From Micromonospora costi (lineage in GTDB: Bacteria > Actinomycetota > Actinomycetes > Mycobacteriales > Micromonosporaceae), in contig NZ_RBAN01000003.1 of the NCBI RefSeq assembly GCF_003626655.1, forward strand, positions 186,001-250,000: a stretch of DNA of 64,000 nt, written 5' to 3'. Of this stretch, positions 1-7,754 are shown one piece after another; the stretch's first letter is position 1; each line of letters starts with the position of its first letter. The position numbers were made by a program, and so were the translations under genes. The notes below the pieces were generated by a model, which saw only the letters and a list, made by a program, of their open reading frames with translations, was not told where the DNA came from and did not search any database.

Positions 1-1502
1 GACTCGAGCGAGCCGATGATGTCGTCGTCCCACTTGTTGTCGGCGATGGCCGCCAGCACGCCCGCGTTCTTGTGCCGCAGGTACTGGAGGAACTCCGACT
101 CGAAGCGCCGGATCTCGCCGACCGGGACGTCGTCCAGCTTGCCCTCGGTGCCGGCCCAGACCGAGACGACCTGCTCCTGCACCGGGTACGGCGAGTAGTT
201 CGGCTGCTTCAGCAGCTCGACCAGGCGGGAACCGCGCTCCAGCTGGGCGCGGGAGGCCTTGTCCAGGTCCGAGGCGAAGGCGGCGAACGCCTCCAGCTCG
301 CGGTACTGGGCCAGGTTGAGCCGGAGCGAACCGGCGACCTTCCGCATCGGCTTCACCTGGGCGGCGCCGCCGACCCGGGAGACCGAGGTGCCGACGTTGA
401 TGGCCGGCCGGACGCCCTGGTTGAACAGGTCGGTCTCGAGGAAGATCTGGCCGTCGGTGATCGAGATGACGTTGGTCGGGATGAACGCCGAGATGTCGTT
501 CGCCTTGGTCTCGATGATCGGCAGGCCGGTCATCGAGCCGCCACCCAGCTCGTCGGAGAGCTTGGCGCAGCGCTCCAGCAGCCGGGAGTGCAGGTAGAAG
601 ACGTCACCCGGGTACGCCTCGCGGCCCGGCGGGCGGCGCAGCAGCAGCGACACGGCCCGGTACGCCTCGGCCTGCTTGCTCAGGTCGTCGAAGACGATCA
701 GGACGTGCTTGCCGCCGTACATCCAGTGCTGCCCGATGGACGAGCCGGTGTAGGGGGCCAGGTACTTGAAGCCGGCCGGGTCGGACGCCGGGGAGGCCAC
801 GATGGTCGTGTACTCCATGGCGCCCGCCTCCTCCAGCGTCCCCTTGAGGGAGGCGATGGTGGAGGCCTTTTGGCCGATGGCGACGTAGATGCAGCGGACC
901 TGCTTCTTCGGGTCGCCGGAACGCCAGTTGTCCCGCTGGTTGAGGATCGCGTCCAGCGCGACCGTGGTCTTGCCGGTCTTGCGGTCGCCGATGATCAGCT
1001 GGCGCTGGCCACGGCCGATCGGGGTCATGGCGTCGATGGCCTTGATGCCGGTCTGCAGCGGCTCGAACACCGACTGCCGGGACATCACGTTGGGGGCCTG
1101 GAGCTCCAGCTCCCGGTAGCCCTCGTTCGTGATGTCGCCGAGGCCGTCGATCGGCTGGCCGAGCGCGTTGACCACCCGGCCGAGGAAGGCGTCGCCAACC
1201 GGCACGGAGAGCACCCGCTCCGTGCGCTTGACGCGCTGCCCCTCCTCGATGCCGCTGTAGTCACCGAGGACGACGACACCGATGTCCCGGACGTCCAGGT
1301 TCAGCGCCACGCCGAGCGTGCCGTCCTCGAACTCCAGGAGCTCGTTGGTCATGGTCGAGGGCAGGCCCTCGACGTGGGCGATGCCGTCGCCGGCGTCAGC
1401 GACGGTGCCGACCTCCTCGCGGGAGACGTCGGTCGAGTAGGAGGAGACGAAGCGCTCCAGGGCGCCGCGGATCTCCTCCGTCGAGATGGTCAGCTCGGCC
1501 AT
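1..1502 (-). CDS. atpA: F1F0 ATP synthase subunit alpha (partial)
   Basis: Alpha subunit of the F1 catalytic head, which forms the alpha3-beta3 hexamer on the cytoplasmic side of the membrane. The ATG at 1502-1500 opens MAELTISTEEIRGAL, typical of actinobacterial AtpA. A P-loop GDRKTGKT lies at residues 172-179, followed by the conserved run of the nucleotide-binding domain (AIDAMTPIGRGQRQL before it, FDDLSKQAEAYR after it). The reading frame is open to base 1, giving 500 codons and ending around residue 500 of an expected roughly 550, so the C-terminal helical region and the stop lie outside the window. It is the last visible gene of the operon; atpG, atpD and atpC should follow to the left. 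A 93-bp gap separates it from atpH. Confidence 0.98.
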   Translation of the reverse strand, partial: MAELTISTEEIRGALERFVSSYSTDVSREEVGTVADAGDGIAHVEGLPSTMTNELLEFEDGTLGVALNLDVRDIGVVVLGDYSGIEEGQRVKRTERVLSVPVGDAFLGRVVNALGQPIDGLGDITNEGYRELELQAPNVMSRQSVFEPLQTGIKAIDAMTPIGRGQRQLIIGDRKTGKTTVALDAILNQRDNWRSGDPKKQVRCIYVAIGQKASTIASLKGTLEEAGAMEYTTIVASPASDPAGFKYLAPYTGSSIGQHWMYGGKHVLIVFDDLSKQAEAYRAVSLLLRRPPGREAYPGDVFYLHSRLLERCAKLSDELGGGSMTGLPIIETKANDISAFIPTNVISITDGQIFLETDLFNQGVRPAINVGTSVSRVGGAAQVKPMRKVAGSLRLNLAQYRELEAFAAFASDLDKASRAQLERGSRLVELLKQPNYSPYPVQEQVVSVWAGTEGKLDDVPVGEIRRFESEFLQYLRHKNAGVLAAIADNKWDDDIIGSLE

Positions 1503-1595
1503 CCTCTGCTTCCTTATGTATCAGGGGCCCGGGATACCTAGTACCGACCGGTCCGAGTGGCGTCTGTCGTTCAGGGCGCTGTGCGGCTGAGCCGG

Positions 1596-2417
1596 TCAGC
1601 GCTTCGCGAGCGCGTTGCGGGTCTCGTTGAGGCGGCGCAGGACGGTGCCGTCGTACAGGTCGGAGCCGACCCGCACGCTCACGCCACCCAGGACGTCGGG
1701 GTTCACCGTCTGTCGGACGGATACTTCCCGACCGTATATCGCGGAGAGGCGAGCGCCCAGCCGCTGCTCCTCCTCGTCACTCAACGGGGAGGCCACCGTG
1801 ACGTACGCGACCTGCCGGTCCCGCCGGTCGGCGGCCAGCTCGACCAGCCGGGTGAGCGCCCCCGTGAAGGAGCGCCCGCCGAAGCCGGCGAGCGCGACCC
1901 CGACGAGGTAGGCGGTGACCGGCCTGGCCTTGCCGCTGAGCAGCTGGTCGACCAGGGTCCCCCGCCGGTCGGCGGGGACCATCGGGTCGGACAGCACGCT
2001 GGACAGCTCGGGAGAACCGGCGACGACCTGCCCGAAACGGAACAGCTCGTCCTCGACCTCGCCCAGCTCGCCGGCGGAGTCGGCGCTGGCCAGCAGCGCC
2101 TCCACGCCCAGCCGCTCGACGCCGTCGAGCAGTTCCGACGGCGCCGACCAACGGCCCGAGACCAGCGCGGTGAGCAGCGCGAGCGCGTCCGCGCCGATCT
2201 TGCCGCGGAGCATCCCCTCGATCAGCCCGGACCGGTCCTCGCCGGACCGGGCCGGGTCGGAGAGCGCCCGGCGCAGCCGCGGCTCCCGCCGCAGCAGGGC
2301 GGCGACGGAGAGGATGTCGTCGGCGGTGGTGGCCACCGCCGACGGCTCCGCGCCGCGGACGTACTCGTCGAGGCGCTCGGCCGCGATCTTGTACGACTCC
2401 CGGCTGGCGGCCTGCAT
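1596..2417 (-). CDS. atpH: F1F0 ATP synthase subunit delta
   Basis: Delta subunit, part of the peripheral stalk that holds the F1 head to the b subunits. The protein has 273 residues, longer than the roughly 180 of E. coli delta; the extended form is usual in actinobacteria. The N-terminal half (MQAASRESYKIAAERLDEYV) and the C-terminal segment with VRVGSDLYDGTVLRRL near the end match the family. Its ATG at 2417-2415 overlaps the TGA of atpF by one base (TCA/CAT arrangement on the plus strand), so translation is probably coupled. Subunit identity is firm from position between atpF and atpA and from the C-terminal motif. Confidence 0.95.
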   Translation of the reverse strand: MQAASRESYKIAAERLDEYVRGAEPSAVATTADDILSVAALLRREPRLRRALSDPARSGEDRSGLIEGMLRGKIGADALALLTALVSGRWSAPSELLDGVERLGVEALLASADSAGELGEVEDELFRFGQVVAGSPELSSVLSDPMVPADRRGTLVDQLLSGKARPVTAYLVGVALAGFGGRSFTGALTRLVELAADRRDRQVAYVTVASPLSDEEEQRLGARLSAIYGREVSVRQTVNPDVLGGVSVRVGSDLYDGTVLRRLNETRNALAKR

Positions 2418-2956
2418 CAGCGGGCCCCCGTGCTCTCGAGGCTGCTCAGGAACCGGTCGACGGTGCCCTTGCGACGCGCCTCGTCGGCGAGCGACTCGCC
2501 AACGATCTTGCTGGCCAGGTCGACCGCGATGGTGCCGACCTCCGCGCGCAGCTCGCGCACGATGGTGGCCCGCTCGGCGGCGAGCTGGTCCTTGCCGGCC
2601 TGGATGACCCGGTCGGCCTCCTCCCGCGCCTTGGCGAGGATGTCCTGCCGGATGCCCTCGGCGTCGGCCCGGGCGTCGTCCCGGATCTTGGCGGCGTCGG
2701 TGCGTGCCTCGGCGAGCTGCGCGCGGTACTGCTCGAGCAGCTGGTTCGCCTCGGCCTGCGCGGCCTCGGCACGCTTGATGCCACCCTCGATGGCGTCGAC
2801 CCGCGCCTGGAACGTCTGCTCCATCCGCGGGAAGACGAACTTCATCAGCACGAAGCAGAGCACGATGAAGGCGATGCCACCGACCACGATCTCCTGCCAG
2901 AGCGGGAGGATCGGGTTGTGGGTCGTCTCACCACCCTCTGCGGCGAGCAGGAACAT
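2417..2956 (-). CDS. atpF: F1F0 ATP synthase subunit b
   Basis: Subunit b of the peripheral stalk. A single N-terminal membrane helix (about residues 18-40, LPLWQEIVVGGIAFIVLCFV) is followed by a long charged, alanine-rich helix with heptad character (about residues 48-150) that forms the stalk coiled coil. At 179 residues it has the usual length. The start ATG at 2956 is preceded on the minus strand by GGGAGGTC, a good Shine-Dalgarno. It sits between atpE and atpH in the standard order. Confidence 0.97.
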   Translation of the reverse strand: MFLLAAEGGETTHNPILPLWQEIVVGGIAFIVLCFVLMKFVFPRMEQTFQARVDAIEGGIKRAEAAQAEANQLLEQYRAQLAEARTDAAKIRDDARADAEGIRQDILAKAREEADRVIQAGKDQLAAERATIVRELRAEVGTIAVDLASKIVGESLADEARRKGTVDRFLSSLESTGAR

Positions 2957-2985
2957 GGAAGACCTCCCGGTCTACTCAGACGGGA

Positions 2986-3216
2986 TCAGGCGCCGGACCA
3001 GACGAAGCCGAACGCGACGCCCAGCAGGGCCAGCGCCTCGATGACGGCGAAGCCGATCCAGACGTACGGCAGGGTCATCCGGGACGACTCCGGCTGCCGG
3101 GCGGTCGACTGGATGTAGGCGGCGAAGACCAGGCCGACGCCGATACCCGGGCCGATGGCGGCGAGGCCGTAGCCGATGGCGGCGGTGCTGCCCTCTACCG
3201 CGGCGACGATGTCCAT
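2986..3216 (-). CDS. atpE: F1F0 ATP synthase subunit c
   Basis: Proteolipid subunit c of the rotor ring, 76 residues, two transmembrane helices. The first helix carries the glycine-rich GPGIGVG run (residues 22-28). The polar loop RQPE is at 40-43, and the second helix carries the proton-binding glutamate E60 (FAVIEALALLG). The start at 3216 (MDIVAAVEG) is preferred over an upstream in-frame ATG at 3240 because a perfect AGGAGG (plus-strand cctcct, 3226-3231) lies 9 nt upstream, and the extra eight residues would be atypical. A glutamate, not aspartate, at the ion site and the lack of a sodium-type ligand set imply a proton-coupled enzyme. Confidence 0.97.
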   Translation of the reverse strand: MDIVAAVEGSTAAIGYGLAAIGPGIGVGLVFAAYIQSTARQPESSRMTLPYVWIGFAVIEALALLGVAFGFVWSGA

Positions 3217-3283
3217 TAGTGGGTTCCTCCTGGTTATCACGCGTGACGGTCACGCGGGACGACAACGGTTGGTGCGAGGTGGA

Positions 3284-4081
3284 TCAGTGTTCCTCGGCGA
3301 GCGCGCCCTGCACGTAGCTGGCCGTCAGCACCGTGAAGACGTAGGCCTGCAGGACGATCACCAGGAACTCGAGGAAGGTCAGCGCGATGGTCATCAGCCA
3401 GGACACCACCGAGACCGGCGCCAGCAGGGCGTTGGCGTTGAGCATCGCGAAGCCGCCGAGCGTGAAGACCAGCAGGAGCATGTGGCCGGCGAACATGTTC
3501 GCGAAGAGACGAACGGCGAGCGAGAAGGGCCGGACGAGGAACGTCGAGAACGCCTCGATCGGGATCAGCAGCGGCAGGATGTACCACGGCGCCGGCGGCA
3601 CCAGCGCGTTCTTGAAGTACTTGACGAAGCCGTGCTGCTTGATGCCCACGTAGTTGAACAGCACGTAGCTGATCGCGGCGAGGAGCGCCGGGAAGGCGAT
3701 GTGCGAGTTCGGTGAGATCTGGAAGAACGGCACGATCGCGAAGAAGTTCGTCAGCAGGACGAAGCAGAAGAGCGTCGTGAAGTACGGCGCGAACCGCACC
3801 CCCTGGTGCCCGATCATGTCGACCGCGATGTTGTTCCGCACGAAGCCGTAGATCGACTCGGCGAGCCACTGCTTCTTGGTCGGTACGAGCTGGGGCTTGC
3901 GGTAGGTGAGCAGGAAGAACAGGATCAGGATCCCGACCGCCAGCCACACCATGAGCGTGATCTTGGTGAACCAGTAGTTGTTGTGCGCGCCCCACGGGGC
4001 GATGCTGGGCAGGTAGAAGTCCTCCACGCTGGGTGGGAAATTGACCTCGCCCTGTGCCAGGACGTTCGACTGTCCGAACAC
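3284..4081 (-). CDS. atpB: F1F0 ATP synthase subunit a
   Basis: Subunit a provides the proton half-channels facing the c ring. About 265 residues with five to six membrane helices; the conserved channel helix contains RPFSLAVRLFANMFAGH, which holds the essential arginine. The reading frame is open much further upstream, but the start is placed at GTG 4081-4079 (VFGQSNVLAQGEVNFP) because it follows AGGAAGGG closely and begins 11 nt after the stop of the small upstream gene. A longer form starting at 4261 would overlap that gene and has no family-like sequence. First structural gene of the Fo sector. Confidence 0.95.
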   Translation of the reverse strand: MFGQSNVLAQGEVNFPPSVEDFYLPSIAPWGAHNNYWFTKITLMVWLAVGILILFFLLTYRKPQLVPTKKQWLAESIYGFVRNNIAVDMIGHQGVRFAPYFTTLFCFVLLTNFFAIVPFFQISPNSHIAFPALLAAISYVLFNYVGIKQHGFVKYFKNALVPPAPWYILPLLIPIEAFSTFLVRPFSLAVRLFANMFAGHMLLLVFTLGGFAMLNANALLAPVSVVSWLMTIALTFLEFLVIVLQAYVFTVLTASYVQGALAEEH

Positions 4082-4092
4082 CGCGTCCCTTC

Positions 4093-4329
4093 CTATTGAG
4101 GCGTACCGAGCCTGCGGACGACCAGGACGATCCCCCCGGCCATGCCAAGCACGATCCCGATCCCGGTGGCGACGCCACCGGTCTCCAGCCACCGGTCGAC
4201 CAGCCAGCCGATGAAGCCCCACACGAGCATGCCCGCGATCAGGTAACTGAGCGCGGTCCAACCCTGACCGGCACCGGGCGGAACGTCGCCCGGGCCGCCA
4301 GCGTTGGGGGGTTTCTGGTCACCGGCCAT
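4093..4329 (-). CDS. AtpZ/AtpI-like small membrane protein
   Basis: A 78-residue protein with two hydrophobic segments (about residues 25-45, LSYLIAGMLVWGFIGWLVD, and 52-70, GIGIVLGMAGGIVLVV). This two-helix layout and the place directly before atpB match the AtpZ/AtpI assembly-factor family (putative F1F0-ATPase subunit, sometimes linked to Mg2+ uptake or c-ring assembly). The ATG at 4329 is chosen because the sequence before it has no family-like character; no clear Shine-Dalgarno is seen. The frame extends to 4602, but that part looks like random GC-rich coding. It likely opens the atp transcription unit, since a 182-bp gap follows upstream. Confidence 0.8.
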   Translation of the reverse strand: MAGDQKPPNAGGPGDVPPGAGQGWTALSYLIAGMLVWGFIGWLVDRWLETGGVATGIGIVLGMAGGIVLVVRRLGTPQ

Positions 4330-4339
4330 GACGGGGCGA

Positions 4340-4398
4340 ACGATATCAGTCGAGTACACGAGGCTGTGCCTCACCCCCCGCACAACCTGGTTGTGTGG
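4340..4398 (-). promoter_or_regulatory. atp operon upstream region with 21-bp palindrome
   Basis: Between the AtpI-like gene and the atpZ-type gene lies a 15-bp perfect dyad CACAACC-T-GGTTGTG (4381-4395), extended to 21 bp with one mismatch (4378-4398). A possible -10 box TATCGT (plus strand acgata, 4340-4345) sits 10 nt before the first ATG. The dyad centre is about 43 bp upstream of that box, a place suited to an activator or operator. No matching regulator is visible in the window. The minimal centre makes it a poor RNA hairpin, so a DNA-binding role is more likely. Confidence 0.4.
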
Positions 4399-4511
4399 GA
4401 CACGGGTGGGCGAAGTCGTCTGGAGGCACGCTACTCCCCTTCCGCCAGCGAGAGAATGACCGATCACGGACACATCGGCGCGCCGCCCGAAAGGTGAGAC
4501 GCCCCGATCGC

Positions 4512-4943
4512 TCAGCGCTGCGCCCGCCGGGCGTGGACCGTCGTCAGCCACCAGATGTGCATGCCGGTCCAGACCACCACGCCCGCGGCGATGCCCAGGC
4601 ACATCGGGATCAGGCCGGGCCAGCCGGTCGAGGCGACCCCGACCATCACCGCGCCGAGCAGGGTGAACTTGGCGACGTAGAGGCCGAGGCCGAACGGCAG
4701 CACCAGCTGCGAGTCGCGGGAGTCGGCCCAGGCCAGCACCACGGTCGTGAGCGTGTAGCTGACCACCGTGACGGCCACGCCGACGGCGGCGCCGAGCGCG
4801 GCGTCCGCCCCACCGGTCACCCCGCCGACGACCGCGGCGGCCGCGGCCAGCACAGCCGACGCGACCAGCAGCACCGGCAGGTGCCGCAGACGCCAGCTCC
4901 GGTCCTCGGCCGCGTCCGCCGCCCGGGCCGCGGGCTCAGCCAC
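4512..4943 (-). CDS. AtpI-type membrane protein (ATP synthase protein I)
   Basis: A 143-residue protein with four predicted membrane helices (about residues 22-44, 47-67, 80-102 and 107-130). It resembles ATP synthase subunit I, which precedes the atp operon in actinobacteria and may help c-ring assembly. The start is placed at GTG 4943 (VAEPAARAADAAED), which overlaps the TGA of glyA in the string GTGGCTGA; the overlap suggests coupling to glyA. A longer frame to 5024 lies entirely inside glyA and is not needed. The family is weakly conserved, so the call rests on topology and position. Confidence 0.75.
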   Translation of the reverse strand: MAEPAARAADAAEDRSWRLRHLPVLLVASAVLAAAAAVVGGVTGGADAALGAAVGVAVTVVSYTLTTVVLAWADSRDSQLVLPFGLGLYVAKFTLLGAVMVGVASTGWPGLIPMCLGIAAGVVVWTGMHIWWLTTVHARRAQR

Positions 4944-6225
4944 GGGGGTACGCCGGAAACGCGGCCACGAGGTCGGCCACCTCGGCGCCGATCCGGGCCA
5001 GCTCGTCGGTGCCGCCCGGGGCACCGGGGTCGGTGCGTACCGCCCGGGCGATCAGCGCGGCCACCTGCCGCATCTCCGCCTCCCGCATGCCCTGGGTGGT
5101 CACGCTCGGCGTGCCCACCCGGATGCCGGAGGCGACCATCGGCTTCTGCGGGTCGTACGGGATGGCGTTCTTGTTCAGCGTGATCGCGGCGGCGTCGCAC
5201 CGCGCCTCGGCGTCCGCGCCGGTCACCCCGGTCTCGCGCAGGTCGATGAGGGCGAGGTGGGTGTCGGTCCCGCCGGAGACCGGGCGCATCCCCTCCGCGG
5301 CCAGCCCGGCCGCGAGCGCCCGCGCGTTGCCGACCACCTGCTCGGCGTACGCCCGGAACTCGGGCTGGGCGGCCTCCCGCAGCGCGACCGCCTTGGCGGC
5401 CACCGCGTGCATCAGCGGGCCGCCCTGGGTGAACGGGAAGACGGCCTTGTCGACGCGCTGGGCCAGCGACTCCCGGCAGAGGATCATGCCGCCGCGCGGG
5501 CCCCGGAGCACCTTGTGCGTGGTGCAGGTGACGACGTCGGCGTACGGCACCGGCGAGGGGATGGCGCGCCCGGCGACCAGCCCGATGAAGTGCGCCGCGT
5601 CCACCATGAGGTACGCGTCGACCTCGTCGGCGATCTCGCGGAACCGGGCGAAGTCGATCAGCCGGGGGTACGCGGTGGCGCCGCAGATGATCATCTTCGG
5701 CCGGTGGGCGCGGGCCAGGTCCCGGACCTCGTCGTAGTCGATCAGCTCGGTGTCCCGCCGCACCCGGTAGCCCACCGTGGCGAACCACTTGCCGGAGAAG
5801 TTCACCCGACTGCCGTGGGTGAGGTGCCCGCCGTGCGGCAGGTCCATGGCGAGGACCGTGTCGCCGGGCTGCACCAGCGCCGCGTACGCGGCCAGGTTCG
5901 CGCTGGCGCCGGAGTGCGGCTGGAGGTTGGCGTGGTCGGCGCCGAACAGCTCGCGGGCCCGGGCGATGCCGATCTCCTCGGCCCGGTCCACCTCGGCGCA
6001 GCCGCCGTAGTAGCGCCGCCCGGGGTAGCCCTCGGCGTACTTGTTGGTGAGCGTCGAGCCGAGCGCGGCCAGCACCGCCGGCGAGGTGAGGTTCTCGCTG
6101 GCGATCAGCTGGAGCCCGCCGCGCAGCCGGTCCAGCTCACCGAGCACCACCCCGGCTATCTCGGGGTCGGTGGCCCGGAGCTCGTCGAAATCCGGCCCCC
6201 AGAAGGTGCTCGTCACGGTGTCCAC
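4936..6225 (-). CDS. glyA: Serine hydroxymethyltransferase
   Basis: PLP enzyme that interconverts serine plus tetrahydrofolate with glycine plus 5,10-methylene-tetrahydrofolate, feeding one-carbon metabolism. The 429 residues have normal length. Family markers are ASENLTSPAVLAALGS near the N terminus, EGYPGRRYYGG (about 65-75) and TTHKVLRGPRGG, in which K238 is the PLP-binding lysine. Start is GTG 6225 (MDTVTSTFWGPDF). No Shine-Dalgarno is seen, but a TAGACT box lies 8 nt upstream, so a short-leader or leaderless mRNA is likely. It is divergent from the SDR gene at 6261 and overlaps the AtpI-type gene downstream. Confidence 0.96.
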   Translation of the reverse strand: MDTVTSTFWGPDFDELRATDPEIAGVVLGELDRLRGGLQLIASENLTSPAVLAALGSTLTNKYAEGYPGRRYYGGCAEVDRAEEIGIARARELFGADHANLQPHSGASANLAAYAALVQPGDTVLAMDLPHGGHLTHGSRVNFSGKWFATVGYRVRRDTELIDYDEVRDLARAHRPKMIICGATAYPRLIDFARFREIADEVDAYLMVDAAHFIGLVAGRAIPSPVPYADVVTCTTHKVLRGPRGGMILCRESLAQRVDKAVFPFTQGGPLMHAVAAKAVALREAAQPEFRAYAEQVVGNARALAAGLAAEGMRPVSGGTDTHLALIDLRETGVTGADAEARCDAAAITLNKNAIPYDPQKPMVASGIRVGTPSVTTQGMREAEMRQVAALIARAVRTDPGAPGGTDELARIGAEVADLVAAFPAYPRG

Positions 6226-6233
6226 GACGAAGC

Positions 6234-6239
6234 AGTCTA
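6234..6239 (-). promoter_or_regulatory. glyA -10 box TAGACT
   Basis: The minus strand reads TAGACT 8 nt before the GTG of glyA, with no Shine-Dalgarno between. The position fits a -10 element giving a nearly leaderless transcript. The whole divergent gap to the SDR gene is only 35 bp. No clear -35 box is seen. Confidence 0.45.
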
Positions 6240-6260
6240 TGGGGCCGCAGACTGGAGACC

Positions 6261-7754
6261 GTGAGATGCCTGGTCACCGGCGCGACCGGTTACATCGGGG
6301 GGCGCTTGGCGCCCCGCCTCCTGGCCGAGGGGCACCGCGTGCGGTGCCTGGCCCGCCACGCCGGCCGGTTGCGCGACGTCCCGTGGGCGTCGCAGGTCGA
6401 GATCGCCGAGGGCGACCTGCGCCGGCCGGAGACGCTGCCGCCCGTGTTCGCGGGTGTGGAGGTGGCGTACTACCTGGTCCACTCGCTCGGCCAGGCCGGA
6501 TTCGAGAAGGCCGACCGGGAGGCGGCGCAGGAGTTCGCCGAGGCGGCGCGCGCCGCGGGCGTACGCCGGATCGTCTACCTGGGTGGGCCGGAGCCGGCCC
6601 ACGGCGACGACGCGGCCTCGGCCCACCTGCGCTCCCGGGCCGAGGTGGGTCGCATCCTGCTCGACAGCGGCGTGCCGACGGCCGTGCTCCGGGCGGCGGT
6701 CATCATCGGGTCCGGCTCGGCGTCGTTCGAGATGCTGCGGTACCTGACCGAGCGGCTGCCGGCCATGACGACCCCGCGCTGGGTACGCAACCGGATCCAG
6801 CCGATCGCGGTCCGGGACGTGCTGCGCTACCTGGTCGGCTGCGCCACCCTGCCGCCCGAGGTGAACCGCGGGTTCGACATCGGCGGGCCGGAGGTGCTCA
6901 CCTTCCAGGACATGATCCAGCGTTACGCCCGGGTGGCCGGGCTGCGCCGGCGGATCATCCTGCCGGTCCGGCCGCTCAGCCCGACGCTCTCGTCGTACTG
7001 GGTCGGGATGGTGACCCCGGTGCCGAACGCGATCGCCCGGCCGCTCGTGGAGAGCCTGATCCACGAGGCGGTGGCCCGCGAGCACGACATCGCCACGTTC
7101 GTGCCCGACCCGCCGGAAGGGCTGACCGGCTTCGACCGGGCGCTCGAGCTGGCCCTCGCCCGGGTGCGGGACGCCCAGGTGGAGACCCGCTGGTCGACCG
7201 CGAGCGTCCCGGACGCGCCGGCCGAGCCGCTGCCCAGCGACCCGTCGTGGTCCGGCGGCACCGCGTACACGGACATGCGCGAGCGGGTGGTGGACGCGCC
7301 GCCGGAGGCGCTCTGGCGGGTCATCGAGGGGGTCGGCGGCGAGCACGGCTGGTACTCGTTCCCGCTGGCCTGGTCACTGCGGGGCTGGCTGGACCGGCTG
7401 GTCGGCGGCGTGGGGCTACGCCGCGGGCGGCGCGACCCGCACCGGCTCCAGGTCGGCGAGGCGCTGGACTTCTGGCGGGTCGAGGAGATCGAACCGGGCC
7501 GGCTGCTGCGGCTGCGCGCCGAGATGCGACTGCCCGGGCGGGCCTGGCTGGAGATGCGGGCGCTGCCGGCCGACGGCGGGCGCAGCCGGTACCAGCAGCG
7601 GGCCGTCTTCCTGCCGCGCGGGCTCGCCGGGCACGCCTACTGGGGCGCGGTGGCGCCGTTCCACGCCGTCGTGTTCGGTGGGATGGCCCGCAACATCGCG
7701 CGCGGGGCGGAGCACGACGCCGCGGCGCTCAGTTCCCCGTCCGTGCCCCGGTGA
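6261..7754 (+). CDS. SDR-family NAD(P)-binding protein with DUF2867 domain
   Basis: A 497-residue two-part protein. The N-terminal part (about 1-290) is an atypical short-chain dehydrogenase/NmrA-type Rossmann fold: MRCLVTGATGYIGGRL opens with a GxxGxxG dinucleotide loop, and YYLVHSLG and YLGG follow. The C-terminal part (about 310-480) fits DUF2867, a START/SRPBCC-like domain (WRVIEGVGGEHGWYS, LDRLVGGVGLRRGRRDP). Such proteins are common in actinobacteria, and their substrate is unknown. The start is GTG 6261 with GGAGA 4-8 nt upstream. The last 26 bp overlap the 3' end of the convergent penicillin-binding protein gene. Confidence 0.85.
   Translation: MRCLVTGATGYIGGRLAPRLLAEGHRVRCLARHAGRLRDVPWASQVEIAEGDLRRPETLPPVFAGVEVAYYLVHSLGQAGFEKADREAAQEFAEAARAAGVRRIVYLGGPEPAHGDDAASAHLRSRAEVGRILLDSGVPTAVLRAAVIIGSGSASFEMLRYLTERLPAMTTPRWVRNRIQPIAVRDVLRYLVGCATLPPEVNRGFDIGGPEVLTFQDMIQRYARVAGLRRRIILPVRPLSPTLSSYWVGMVTPVPNAIARPLVESLIHEAVAREHDIATFVPDPPEGLTGFDRALELALARVRDAQVETRWSTASVPDAPAEPLPSDPSWSGGTAYTDMRERVVDAPPEALWRVIEGVGGEHGWYSFPLAWSLRGWLDRLVGGVGLRRGRRDPHRLQVGEALDFWRVEEIEPGRLLRLRAEMRLPGRAWLEMRALPADGGRSRYQQRAVFLPRGLAGHAYWGAVAPFHAVVFGGMARNIARGAEHDAAALSSPSVPR

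Noticed and set aside
72..1541. Long plus-strand open frame of 489 codons opposite atpA
   Set aside because: It is a shadow: the minus strand encodes complete AtpA motifs, and the plus-strand product is an Arg/Gly/Asp-rich string with no family features.
4081..4261. N-terminal extension of atpB to 4261
   Set aside because: The added residues overlap the AtpZ-like gene in another frame, show no similarity to subunit a, and the GTG at 4081 has a close Shine-Dalgarno.
7729..7754. Possible frameshift where the SDR and PBP genes overlap
   Set aside because: Both C-terminal reading frames are intact; a 26-bp convergent overlap is a normal arrangement.
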